This document shows positions 54,344-63,000 of a DNA stretch of 64,000 bases, one piece after another. The notes under the pieces were generated by a model, which saw only the letters and a program-made list of their open reading frames with translations, searched no databases and had not been told where the DNA came from. The stretch is from Longibacter salinarum (lineage in GTDB: Bacteria; Bacteroidota; Rhodothermia; Rhodothermales; Salinibacteraceae). Where the stretch lies: contig NZ_PDEQ01000012.1 of assembly GCF_002554795.1 (NCBI RefSeq), positions 21,885-85,884 of the forward strand, given 5' to 3'. Each line of letters opens with the position of its first letter. Positions within the stretch are counted from its first letter, which is position 1. The translations under genes were made by a program, and so were the position numbers.

Positions 54344-55633
54344 ATGAGTGAGCCGTCGTACCTGAATGCCGATGAAGCCGCGAACCGTCTCGGCATCACC
54401 AAGAACACACTGTATGCTTACGTGAGTCGAGGACTCGTCCGGTCGGAGCCCGGCCCCGGTCGGACCCGCCGGTACGACGAACGAGACATTCTCCGCCTTG
54501 CCAGCGGTTCATCCCGTACATCCGCTTCCCGAGTGAATGGACGGAGCTCGGCTAATGGTCGCTTCTTGACTCAGCTTGCGACCATCGACACAGGGCGACT
54601 TTACTACCGGGGCCAGGATGCCTGTCGCCTGGCCCGCTCTCACGACTTCGACGACGCGGTCCGACTCTTCTGGGAGCACGAGGAAACACCTTCGGGCGAC
54701 GGCATTCCGGGACTTGTCCCATCTTCGGAGCGGGACGTAGCCTCAACCATTTCTCCAGATGTCTATCTGATGGCCCCCCTACTCTCGGGCCTTTCGCCGC
54801 TTGCCCGGATGCAAAGCCTGCTGGCAATCGTGCAGGACGACGACCCGCGGGCGTTCGACCTGTCCCCGGCTGGAAGCGTCCGCTCGGGCCGCCGAGTTGT
54901 TGCAACGCTCGCCGCGGCAGCAACCGGAAGCGACGCTGTTCCCCGGGCTGACCACGTGCCTCACATTCTCTGTTCGCGCTGGGACCTGACGTCGACTGCA
55001 GCGCTTCGCACGCTCCAGGCCGCCCTCGTCGTCAGCATGGCCCATCCGCCCTCCACCGTTACGCTGGCTGCCCGAAGTGCAGCCGCGTCTGGTGCCTCGC
55101 CATACGGTGCGGTATGCGCGGGCCTCGCTGCCCTCAGCGGGCGAGAGGAAACCGGCGAAGTCCGTCGTGTCGAAGCGCTCTTTCGCGAAGCTGGCACGCC
55201 TCACCGACTGGCCGAAACGATCGCCGATCGCCAGCAGCGGGGAGACGACGTGCCCGGCTTCGGTCATCCGCGGTACCTAAGTGGAGACCCGCGTGCTCGC
55301 GTCATTCACCGCATGCTACGTTCGCACTATGCCTCGACCGAAGGCGCAGCGTTCACCGTGGCGGCCGACCAGACCGGTCCCGACCTCGTCGGCCAGGCGC
55401 CCTCCCTCGTTCTGGCACTCGTCGCTCTCGCACGTGCGCTCGAGCTGCCAGAGAATGCGCCTCAGGTAATTATCGCAGTGGCCCGCTCGGTGCACTGGAT
55501 CGGGCACGCGATGGAGGAGTACGCGGCCTCATCCCCGCTGCCTGTTGGCGCGACGTACGCGGGTCCGCCCCCTGCGTCGGAGACAGAGGACGAACCGCGC
55601 GACGCCTCATCGACGATTGCCACCGCGGAGTGA
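54344..55633 (+). CDS. HTH-containing degenerate citrate-synthase-like regulator
   Basis: 429 residues. Residues 4-52 are an excisionase/MerR-like helix-turn-helix (LNADEAANRLGITKNTLYAY and VSRGLVRSEPGPGRTRRYDE). Residues of about 85-395 follow the citrate synthase fold (SPLARMQSLLAI, GFGHPRYLSG and ARSVHWIGHAMEEY). One catalytic His is kept (GFGH, about 308). The position of the first catalytic His, normally in a GPLHGG loop, reads LSGREETGE. The usual Asp of the VDF motif is replaced (LVLALVALARAL). It is therefore probably not an enzyme but a DNA-binding protein using the fold to sense a metabolite. Its 3' end overlaps the end of amt by 27 bases. Confidence 0.8.
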   Translation: MSEPSYLNADEAANRLGITKNTLYAYVSRGLVRSEPGPGRTRRYDERDILRLASGSSRTSASRVNGRSSANGRFLTQLATIDTGRLYYRGQDACRLARSHDFDDAVRLFWEHEETPSGDGIPGLVPSSERDVASTISPDVYLMAPLLSGLSPLARMQSLLAIVQDDDPRAFDLSPAGSVRSGRRVVATLAAAATGSDAVPRADHVPHILCSRWDLTSTAALRTLQAALVVSMAHPPSTVTLAARSAAASGASPYGAVCAGLAALSGREETGEVRRVEALFREAGTPHRLAETIADRQQRGDDVPGFGHPRYLSGDPRARVIHRMLRSHYASTEGAAFTVAADQTGPDLVGQAPSLVLALVALARALELPENAPQVIIAVARSVHWIGHAMEEYAASSPLPVGATYAGPPPASETEDEPRDASSTIATAE

Positions 55634-56986
55634 GGCCGCGGCTTCGGCGGAGGCGCCGTCCCCCTCGACGCCCGATCGCGCGATGAACTCGGGATACGCC
55701 CGCACGTCGTGCTCGTGCAGGTCCAGCCCTTTGTCCTCCAGTTCGCCGTTGATGCGCAACCCGATCACACGATCGAGGCTGTAGAAGAGCGCATAGCTCA
55801 CCGGGAACGTCCAGGCGAATGCTGCAGCGATCCCGACCACCTGCACGCCGACCTGGGCGACGCTAAAACCGCCGGCGGCGAATACTCCGGCAGCGAGCGT
55901 TCCCCACGCACCGCACACACCGTGGACGGCGACGGCACCGACGGGGTCGTCGATGATTTTCTCCAGAGCATCTGTTGCGAACACGACGATCATACCGGCG
56001 ACACCGCCAGTGAGGATCGCAAAGCCCGGCGTCATGGACGCGCAGCCGGCCGTGATTCCGACGAGTCCACCGAGCACGCCATTCAGCGTCATCGTGGCGT
56101 CCGGCGTACCGCTTCGAACCCAGGTCGTCGCCATGGCCAAAACAGCACCCGCACCCGCAGCGAGGAACGTATTCATCGCGATCAACGCGATGTCTGTCGA
56201 GCCGGCTGTCGTCGAGCCGGCGTTGAAGCCGAACCAGCCCAGCCAGAGGATGAAAACGCCGAGCGCGGCCAGGGGCAGACTATGACCGGGAATCGCGCGG
56301 GGTGTACCGTCCGGAGCATATTTCCCCACCCGCGGACCCATGACTAGCGCTCCGGCCAGCGCCGCCCATCCACCGACGGAGTGCACCACCGTGGAGCCGG
56401 CGAAGTCGATGAAGCCGAGGCTTTCCAGCCAACCGCCCCCGTTGAACAGGCCGCCCCAGGCCCACGAACCGAACACCGGATAGATGAGACCTGTGATTGC
56501 GATGGAAAAGACAAGGTAGCCGTTAAACTTGATGCGTTCGGCGACGGCTCCCGAGACGATCGTCGCGGCGGTCGCAGCGAAGACAGCCTGGAAGAAGTAG
56601 AACGCATACGTCCAGCTCTCCGGCTGCTCCTCGATGCCCGTCAGGAAAAAGCCGTCCGTGCCAATGAAGCCGTTCCAGCTGCTTCCGAACATGACGCCGA
56701 ACCCGACCACGAAAAACACGAGCGCCCCGGCCGACGCGTCCATGACGTTCTTCATGATGATGTTGACCGCATTTTTCGCCCGCGTAAACCCCGTCTCCAG
56801 AAGAGCGAATCCAGCCTGCATAAAGAACACAAGCGCTGCAGCAAGAATCGTCCAAACGTAGTTGAGGTTAAGTTGGACGGCCTCCGCGGCAGCCGTCGCG
56901 GTTTGTTGGGGCTCGGCAGCAGCTATTGTCGGAAGTAAAAGAAGCAAGAAGGTGACACAGGCGGCCAGCAAAAAACGAGACGTCAT
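55607..56986 (-). CDS. amt: Ammonium transporter (Amt family)
   Basis: 459 residues with an N-terminal signal-like helix (FLLAACVTFLLLLLPTIAAA), followed by eleven membrane helices. Twin-His pore residues lie in VVHSVGGWAALAGALVMGPR and AVHGVCGAWGTLAAGVF. The WLGWFGFNAGS and GMIVVFATDALEKIIDDPVG stretches are family marks. It conducts ammonium/ammonia into the cell. No glnK gene is next to it, which is uncommon. It converges on and overlaps the HTH/citrate-synthase-like gene. Confidence 0.95.
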   Translation of the reverse strand: MTSRFLLAACVTFLLLLLPTIAAAEPQQTATAAAEAVQLNLNYVWTILAAALVFFMQAGFALLETGFTRAKNAVNIIMKNVMDASAGALVFFVVGFGVMFGSSWNGFIGTDGFFLTGIEEQPESWTYAFYFFQAVFAATAATIVSGAVAERIKFNGYLVFSIAITGLIYPVFGSWAWGGLFNGGGWLESLGFIDFAGSTVVHSVGGWAALAGALVMGPRVGKYAPDGTPRAIPGHSLPLAALGVFILWLGWFGFNAGSTTAGSTDIALIAMNTFLAAGAGAVLAMATTWVRSGTPDATMTLNGVLGGLVGITAGCASMTPGFAILTGGVAGMIVVFATDALEKIIDDPVGAVAVHGVCGAWGTLAAGVFAAGGFSVAQVGVQVVGIAAAFAWTFPVSYALFYSLDRVIGLRINGELEDKGLDLHEHDVRAYPEFIARSGVEGDGASAEAAASLRGGNRR

Positions 56987-57195
56987 CAGGAATTGAGGGC
57001 AGTGGCAGTCAATGAAAAAGACCCGGAACCGCAGTTATCGGAGCAAATAACTCGCCCCACCGCAATTTTTCCGGTCAATCGATAATCACACGCCACACTT
57101 TAGCCCATATTACCCCAAACATCAAATTACTTATCCAAGAAAGCGCTTTCACCAAAACTATTTGTGTCAAGACACGAATCCTCCTTAATAACTGA

Positions 57196-57225
57196 AGCAC
57201 CCTCGACCACGATGGTCGGGGTGCT
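57196..57225. terminator. Hairpin between menB and amt
   Basis: AGCACCC-T-CGACC and GGTCG-GGGTGCT pair with a single T bulge around ACGAT. Plus-strand TCTTTT begins 6 bases later. It may end menB transcription or a plus-strand RNA. Confidence 0.6.
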
Positions 57226-57444
57226 CCAAATCTTTTCGTCTCGATCGCGTCGACCGGGCATGCAAACATTCAGCGAGGCGGTCACGACACGCTAGATCAC
57301 GAAATGTTCACAGTCCAGGCGGATGTATCCCCACCAATCGCCTGCTCGTTGTCGACTGAAGAGTGCTATCGTCGCGCATGAGACGAGCGATGCAGACGCC
57401 AGACAATGTCCGAACGCGCCATCGCTGTGAGACCGTCAAATGCA

Positions 57445-57493
57445 GTCGAACTTAGCCCTTCGAACTTAGCCCTTCGCATTTAGCCCTTCGCAC
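57445..57493. repeat. Period-7 array alternating TTAGCCC and TTCGNAC (7 units)
   Basis: Units GTCGAAC, TTAGCCC, TTCGAAC, TTAGCCC, TTCGCAT, TTAGCCC, TTCGCAC. The strict alternation gives an effective 14-base period. It ends 3 bases before the menB stop codon. Confidence 0.85.
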
Positions 57494-57496
57494 TTC

Positions 57497-58390
57497 TTAA
57501 TAGTGATACGGGAAGTCGTCCCAGTCCGCATCTCGCTTCTCGAGAAAAGCGTCGCGCCCCTCCTGAGCCTCGTCCGTTCCGTAGGCGAGCCGCGTCGCTT
57601 CACCGGCAAAGATCTGCTGCCCGACCATCCCGTCGTCGACCATGTTGAAGGCATACTTCAGCATGCGCATCGCCGTCGGGCTCTTCTGGTTGATCATCGC
57701 TGCCCAATCCAGGGCGACGGTCTCCAGATCCTCGTGAGGAATCACGTCATTCACCATGCCCATGTCGTGCGCCTCCTGCGCAGAGTAGTTCTTCCCGAGA
57801 AAAAAGATCTCGCGGGCTTTCTTCTGCCCAACCTGGCGGGCGAGGAGCGCCGACCCAAATCCGCCATCAAAGCTGGCCACGTCCGGGTCCGTCTGCTTGA
57901 AAATGGCGTGCTCCTCGCTGGCAAGGGTCATGTCGCAGACCACGTGCAGACTGTGGCCGCCCCCCACCGCCCAGCCCGGCACGACAGCAATAACGACTTT
58001 CGGCATGAACCGGATCAGGCGCTGCACCTCGAGAATGTGCAGCCGGCCCAGTTTCGCCGGGTCGCGTTCGCCTTCGTCATCGGCGTACTCGTACCCGTCG
58101 CGACCGCGAATCCGCTGGTCTCCGCCGGACGAGAACGCCCATTTCCCGTGCTTTTCCGAGGGTCCATTGCCGGTGAGCAACACGCAGCCAACATCCGACG
58201 TCTGCCGGGCGTGATCGAGCGCGCGATACAACTCGTCGACCGTCTGAGGGCGGAAGGCATTCAACACGTCGGGACGGTCGAAGGCGATGCGCACCGTGCC
58301 GTGCTCCTTCGCGCGGTGATACGTGATGTCGGAAAAATCAAAGCCTTCGACAGGCGTCCAGGCGTTGGAGTCGAAAATATCAGAGACCAC
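57497..58390 (-). CDS. menB: 1,4-dihydroxy-2-naphthoyl-CoA synthase MenB
   Basis: MenB closes the naphthoate ring in menaquinone synthesis. A GTG start at 58390 gives 297 residues (VSDIFDSNAWTPVEGFDFSD). An in-frame start at 58513 adds a Ser/Arg/Leu-rich leader. Crotonase-fold marks are FSSGGDQRIRGRDGYEY (oxyanion site), AVVPGWAVGGGHSLHVVCDM and a late DAFLEKRDADWDDFPYHY C-terminus specific to MenB. Other men genes are not in the window. A period-7 array abuts the stop. Confidence 0.95.
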   Translation of the reverse strand: MVSDIFDSNAWTPVEGFDFSDITYHRAKEHGTVRIAFDRPDVLNAFRPQTVDELYRALDHARQTSDVGCVLLTGNGPSEKHGKWAFSSGGDQRIRGRDGYEYADDEGERDPAKLGRLHILEVQRLIRFMPKVVIAVVPGWAVGGGHSLHVVCDMTLASEEHAIFKQTDPDVASFDGGFGSALLARQVGQKKAREIFFLGKNYSAQEAHDMGMVNDVIPHEDLETVALDWAAMINQKSPTAMRMLKYAFNMVDDGMVGQQIFAGEATRLAYGTDEAQEGRDAFLEKRDADWDDFPYHY

Positions 58391-58758
58391 GGTGTTCGGG
58401 AGTCGATCGTTGGGATGAATAAGACTGCGATATGCAACGTACCGCCCGCACCAACTACATGAAAGTCGCAGTGACGTTGATGCGTTCAAACGTTGAGGCG
58501 TCAACGAGCCCAATCATTCAAAAGCAATAAGTACAGTGCCTCAGAACCTGGTATGTTGATATCCCCTCATGAGAGGGTCACCTTCCTGATCCCATCGGGA
58601 TGGACCCGAGGCCGCTCTGATGGGAGGCAGGACGTGCGGCCAAAACCTTCAGCCCCTATGCCCGAGGCCGTTGATTTTTATCGATGAGCCCGTCGATCAG
58701 GTTGTCAACCTCACATACTCTCACACCCTCACACATCCATACTTCCAAACGTCCACAC
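58391..58758. other. Gene-free region between menB and the GH113-like gene
   Basis: About 368 bases. It holds a nested hairpin near 58567-58599 (GGGTC/GACCC around ATCCC/GGGAT) and the period-8 array. No supported gene. Confidence 0.45.
58710..58757. repeat. Period-8 array, six units, touching the GH113-like stop codon
   Basis: Units CTCACATA, CTCTCACA, CCCTCACA, CATCCATA, CTTCCAAA, CGTCCACA. Similar to the arrays at 9486 and, in reverse, 37103 and 63858. Confidence 0.78.
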
Positions 58759-59874
58759 TTAACCAGCGGCGCCAAAGCCCTGTCGAAGAATAGCCGCAGC
58801 CGGTTTATTCTGCGGAGTGAATCCCGTCGGTCGTTTGCTTTCGGGTTCCGGGTGCCATTTCCAGACGATCGCCCCGCCCAACCAGTTCGCAGAGCCGAGT
58901 GCCTGAAAGAATGCGCGATAGCATCGGGCCTGCATCGCGGGATCCGGCTCGACCTTTTCCCCGTCTTCCGGCCAGCGCCATGGCGCCCTCGCAGCATCCG
59001 GATCACTTCGATACCCTAGCTCCGTGAAGAGCAGAGGTCTGCCCGTCGCGCGATGTATCGCTTCCAGCTGATGGGCATGCCGATCCCACCCAGCCTGCAG
59101 TTGCTCAACGGTTACCGAATCCCCACGCGTTGAATCGTGAACGAGCGGGAAGTACGCCTGCACGCCGACGTAGTCCAGCGCATCCCAGAATTCAATTTGC
59201 CGAAGGTCTTCACTCCAGTTGGCGGCGTACGTGAGCTTTCCGTCATACACCGACCGGACCTCCGCGATGAGTGACCGCCAGAACGCGGGACGCTCCCGCA
59301 CGGCGCGATTGAGTTCGCACCCAATGACCAGGGCGCGTGCATCGACCTCCTCGGCCAGCCGGGCATAGTACAGCATGAATTCGCGGTACTCCACCTCCCA
59401 CGACGCCCAATCGCCCTCCGCGTCGAACCCGATCGCGTCCCGCTCCTGCCCGTCGGCGCTGTAATGCCCGATCCAGATGTGCGGTTTGAGGATCACGCCC
59501 AGATCGCGCGCCGCGGCTCGAGAGGCAAGGTCGCGAATGCCTCGCGTGCTCTCGCTGTACCATCCTCCATCGGTATGGCGTCGGATTGCCGGTGTGTGCG
59601 GCGTCTCCTGGAACCCGAACGGGATGAGCGTGATGTCGCTCGCACCCAGGGATGCGATCGCGTCAAGAACGTCATCGGACGGGCGGTCGCGTGCGTCGAG
59701 CGTCACCGCACGGATGTCGAACGTCGCCGCCGGGACATCGCTGACCTCCGCCGACGCTGTCCCAGGCTCTTCCGACGACTCCGGTCTGTCCGTGCATGCA
59801 ATGCCGAAAACGAGGCCAAGGAGGAATGCAAGAGCGCCCAACAGCAGACGGCGCCTCGGAATGGATAGCCTCAT
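58759..59874 (-). CDS. GH113-like glycoside hydrolase lipoprotein
   Basis: From the ATG at 59874 (371 residues) a signal sequence ends LVFGIAC, a good lipobox. The domain is a TIM barrel like glycoside hydrolase family 113. It shows TLIPFGFQ, LKPHIWIGH, the acid/base Glu in VIGCELNRA, the YVGVQAYFP strand, and the nucleophile Glu in LLFTELGYRS. IVWKWHPEP closes the barrel. The family includes beta-mannanases, so an envelope-bound glycan hydrolase is likely. Its sugar is not known. Confidence 0.85.
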   Translation of the reverse strand: MRLSIPRRRLLLGALAFLLGLVFGIACTDRPESSEEPGTASAEVSDVPAATFDIRAVTLDARDRPSDDVLDAIASLGASDITLIPFGFQETPHTPAIRRHTDGGWYSESTRGIRDLASRAAARDLGVILKPHIWIGHYSADGQERDAIGFDAEGDWASWEVEYREFMLYYARLAEEVDARALVIGCELNRAVRERPAFWRSLIAEVRSVYDGKLTYAANWSEDLRQIEFWDALDYVGVQAYFPLVHDSTRGDSVTVEQLQAGWDRHAHQLEAIHRATGRPLLFTELGYRSDPDAARAPWRWPEDGEKVEPDPAMQARCYRAFFQALGSANWLGGAIVWKWHPEPESKRPTGFTPQNKPAAAILRQGFGAAG

Positions 59875-60103
59875 GATGGAAGCGGAAAGTTTAGAAATGA
59901 GACAAAGAGGACCGTCCGCGTGCCGTTCAGGACAGGCAAACACCCACAATTTAGCTAAAATTAGCGCATTTGTGGCAAACAAGTGGGATCGATGAACGGC
60001 CCTGATTTCATTCAACGCGTGTGCTTCATCGAAAGACTCCGTGTCCCCAGCGCGATCTGCGGGTCACGTAGCCGGATTTCTCATCACGAACTCGCCCGAT
60101 ATT

Positions 60104-61327
60104 ATGCCAACCTACGACATCGCCATCATTGGCGGAGGGATCGTCGGTCTTGCGACGGCCTACCGGCTGACGCAAACCCACCCGGATCGCTCCGTCGTGG
60201 TGATCGAGAAGGAGGAACGGGTTGCTTTCCATCAAACAGGTCGTAACTCGGGCGTGGTTCACTCCGGCGTCTTTTACACGCCGGGATCGCTGAAGGCGGA
60301 AAACTGTCGTGAGGGCAAGCGGGCGCTCGTAGAGTTCTGCGAGCGGGAAGGCGTAGACGTCGACATGTGCGGAAAGGTCGTCGTCGCCGTCACGGAAGAC
60401 GAGGTCCCGGAGCTCAACCGGATCGAAGAGAAAGGGCGCCAGAACCAGGTAGAGGCGCGCCGTATCGGTCCGGACGAACTGCGTGAACTGGAACCGCACA
60501 CGCGCGGGGTTGCTGCACTTCACGTGCCGGGAGCAGGCATCGTCGACTACACGGGGATGACGGAAGCACTGGCCCGCTGCGCGACGCGACATGGCTACGA
60601 CGTAAAAACGAATGCGGCCGTTACGGATCTGCATACCGAACGGGACCACGTAACGGTCACCACGACGGCCGGCGATGTCAAAGCGCGACACGTCGTGAAC
60701 TGCGCAGGACTTTACGCGGACAAGATCGCCGAAATGAGCGGCCAGACGCCTGCGGCGAAGGTCGTTCCGTTCCGCGGTGAATACTACGAACTGGTGCCGG
60801 AGCGCCGTCATCTCTGCCGCAACCTGATCTATCCGGTGCCAGACCCGGCCTTCCCGTTCCTCGGCGTCCACTTCACCCGCATGGTTGACGGCAGCGTCGA
60901 ATGCGGACCGAGTGCCGTACTCGCCTTCGCGCGCGAAGGGTACAAGTTCTGGGATGTCCACTGGCCGGAGCTCATCGATACGGTGACGTACCCCGGCTTC
61001 TTGAAGCTGAGTACGAAGCACTGGCGGAAAGGCATCCACGAACTCGTGCAGTCGCTCAGCAAGAAGGTCTACGTCAAAGCCGCGCAACACCTCGTCCCGG
61101 AGGTCACCGCCGAGGACTTCGTACCATCCCCGTCTGGCGTACGGGCGCAGGCGCTCCGCCCGAACGGCGAGCTGGTCGACGACTTCCTCATTCAGGAAAC
61201 CGACCGTGTCGTGAACGTCATCAATGCTGCCTCCCCGGCCGCGACGGCCTCCCTGAACATCGGTCGCTTGATCGTGCAGAATTACCTCGACAAGCGGCTG
61301 GCGACCACGCAGGTTCGAGCCGCATAG
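60104..61327 (+). CDS. lhgO: L-2-hydroxyglutarate oxidase LhgO
   Basis: FAD-dependent oxidase/dehydrogenase converting L-2-hydroxyglutarate to 2-oxoglutarate. 407 residues from the ATG at 60104 (MPTYDIAIIGGGIVGLATAY). The dinucleotide motif GGGIVGLATAYRL and the family mark HQTGRNSGVVHSGVFYTPGS are clear. Later marks are GAGIVDYTGMTEALARCA, VVNCAGLYADKIA and a C-terminal VINAASPAATASLNIGRLI. It is divergent from the GH113-like gene (229-base gap). A strong terminator follows. Confidence 0.94.
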   Translation: MPTYDIAIIGGGIVGLATAYRLTQTHPDRSVVVIEKEERVAFHQTGRNSGVVHSGVFYTPGSLKAENCREGKRALVEFCEREGVDVDMCGKVVVAVTEDEVPELNRIEEKGRQNQVEARRIGPDELRELEPHTRGVAALHVPGAGIVDYTGMTEALARCATRHGYDVKTNAAVTDLHTERDHVTVTTTAGDVKARHVVNCAGLYADKIAEMSGQTPAAKVVPFRGEYYELVPERRHLCRNLIYPVPDPAFPFLGVHFTRMVDGSVECGPSAVLAFAREGYKFWDVHWPELIDTVTYPGFLKLSTKHWRKGIHELVQSLSKKVYVKAAQHLVPEVTAEDFVPSPSGVRAQALRPNGELVDDFLIQETDRVVNVINAASPAATASLNIGRLIVQNYLDKRLATTQVRAA

Positions 61328-61363
61328 CCTCACCCTATCAAGGGGCGCGGCAACAGTGTCATC

Positions 61364-61397
61364 AATTGCAGGCGTAAAAAAATTGCAGGCGTAAAAA
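61364..61397. repeat. Perfect tandem 17-bp duplication
   Basis: AATTGCAGGCGTAAAAA occurs twice with no spacer. The second copy overlaps the A-run of the lhgO terminator. Confidence 0.9.
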
Positions 61398-61433
61398 CGG
61401 ACCGCCCGGCACAAAGCTGGACGGTCCGTTTTT
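61393..61433 (+). terminator. Intrinsic terminator of lhgO
   Basis: A 12-bp perfect stem (AAAAACGGACCG and complement) with a 17-base loop, ending in T5. Also works in reverse. Confidence 0.88.
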
Positions 61434-62046
61434 CGTTGCATTAGACGCAGACGGGATAAGGGGAGCGGCCCCCCACGCCTAACCCCACTCACCCCGTCTG
61501 CCATCGTCCCTCCGCGAGCAACCTGACGGCCACATCGCGCGAGGGCGAATGAAGACATCGACAACCTCAGATCGGAAGTCGTTATTCAATTCGTTCTGCC
61601 AGCAGAGACGGGCGCCGCACTCACGCGAACGCGTGACGTAGGCGGACGATGGCGAACGTCCCACAATCCGCGCCCCCGCTACAACTTGGGCAGGTAGACG
61701 CTTGCCCCCGATCATCTGACGCCTGATATCATACCGGCTGATACCCCCAATTGCAAGTCTCTGTTACGTAAAAGGACCATATTTTCAGTAGGAAAAGAAC
61801 CCGATCACGAATGGGTTGACAATTGTATATTTGGATCAACCCTGGATCTATAAACGGATGCAACCAGCCAGGTAATCGGTGCCTGTATCGTGCGATGAGC
61901 GGACTGGCACCCTGTTATAACGAACCGAACGCCTTCGCATGGCTCGCTTTCTGCCCGGAGAGTCGCATCCTAAAGTGACGGACCGCGCATCTGGCCAAAA
62001 CTACAATCAGCTCTCCGCGACATGAATCGGTCCCGACCGAGCGAAG

Positions 62047-63000
62047 CTACCGATTCGACAGTTGAAACTGCTTGGGCGTGGTCCCGACGTGCTCCTTGAA
62101 GGTGTTGATGAAGTAGCTGACACTCGAGAAGCCGATGTCGTGACTGACCTCACCGACGGACCGAGACCCGCTGAGAAGGAGTTCACAGGCGCGCTTCATG
62201 CGTTCCTTTGTTAGGAACTGGAGCGGCGTCATTCCGAGCTCGTTTCGGAAGTAGCGATAGAAGCTCGATTCACTCATGCACGCTTTTTCGGCGAGTTCGC
62301 TCACCGTTAGCGGCTGGTCGAGATGCTTGCGCGCGTACTGAATGGCGGCCGCCAGCCCATTTTCCGGGAGCTGTCGATCAACCGGTCCCATCAGCAGATG
62401 ACGCGACTCCGTCTGTAGCAGGCGAACGACGAGCTCCGTCGCGTTCAGGTCGATGAGCATGTCGCGGTGGGGTACGTCTTCGGTAAAAAGCTGGACGAGC
62501 GACTGCAGGACCCGCTCGATACCGGCGTCATTCCTCAGGTGGCAATGGTTCAGCCGGTCGACCTCCCACGGTCCCGACTCGGGGGACCGCGGCATCTCTT
62601 CATTCAGGCGAGCGACCATGTCATCCACTTTATCACTGTCGATCTCCAGCGTGATGCACCGGGTCGGCTCGCGGTCGGCTTCCGGGAAGTCGATATAAAT
62701 CGTTTCGAGAGGTGGGACGACCAGTGATTCTCCCGGAAGAAACTCAAAGGGTTCACGATCGGGGTCCGTGAGATGAATCACCTTTTTGCCCGTAATCATC
62801 CCGCAGTAAAGCGGGTTGGCGGATCGAAGGGCAACGCGTTGAGCCTGCTGGACCGTATCGTACACGGAGAATTGCATGTCCTCCCCGCCGTACGATGTTC
62901 GATTTTCGACGAGCGTATCCGGAGGATCGTTGTGGGACGCGCGACGGTCCGATCGGTCGAGCGTCCAGGGAAGGGTTGAGACGAGAGGAGCGTTCGGCAT
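62047..63000 (-). CDS. AraC-family transcriptional regulator
   Basis: 317 residues from the ATG at 63000. A later ATG (62877) would remove the conserved VENRTSYGGEDMQFSVYDT block, so the longer form is preferred. The N-terminal AraC sensing domain contains ALRSANPLYCGMITGKKVIH and LPGESLVVPP. The C-terminal AraC HTH pair is about 217-317 (LTVSELAEKACMSESSFYRY, then ELGMTPLQFLTKERMKRACE and VSHDIGFSSVSYFINTFKEH). It is divergent from the DUF779 gene and probably controls it. In known cases such pairs control aldehyde oxidation. Confidence 0.9.
   Translation of the reverse strand: MPNAPLVSTLPWTLDRSDRRASHNDPPDTLVENRTSYGGEDMQFSVYDTVQQAQRVALRSANPLYCGMITGKKVIHLTDPDREPFEFLPGESLVVPPLETIYIDFPEADREPTRCITLEIDSDKVDDMVARLNEEMPRSPESGPWEVDRLNHCHLRNDAGIERVLQSLVQLFTEDVPHRDMLIDLNATELVVRLLQTESRHLLMGPVDRQLPENGLAAAIQYARKHLDQPLTVSELAEKACMSESSFYRYFRNELGMTPLQFLTKERMKRACELLLSGSRSVGEVSHDIGFSSVSYFINTFKEHVGTTPKQFQLSNR

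Larger units (their letters stand above)
56987..57496. other. Gene-free region between menB and amt
   Basis: About 510 bases. It holds the amt promoter side, the hairpin at 57196 and the period-7 array at 57445. A small RNA ending at the hairpin is possible but not supported. Confidence 0.45.
61328..62046. other. Gene-free convergent region of about 720 bases
   Basis: Apart from the terminator at 61393 and the tandem 17-mer, it holds an inverted repeat GGGTTGA/TCAACCC (61813-61819 and 61836-61842) around an A+T-rich centre with TATATTTG. A 78-codon minus-strand frame (61479-61715) is not supported by any domain. The unusual size for a convergent gap may hide an RNA or a decayed gene. Confidence 0.45.

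Noticed and set aside
57100..57236. Small RNA gene ending at the hairpin between menB and amt
   Set aside because: A hairpin with late T-run exists, but no promoter or conserved RNA structure could be supported.
57503..58462. A 319-codon plus-strand frame opposite menB
   Set aside because: Composition rich in Arg/His/Val reflects menB codons read backwards; no domain or start context.
60026..61564. A 512-codon minus-strand open frame opposite lhgO
   Set aside because: It is the reverse complement of a well-supported FAD enzyme gene; long antisense frames are common in GC-rich DNA and it has no domain.
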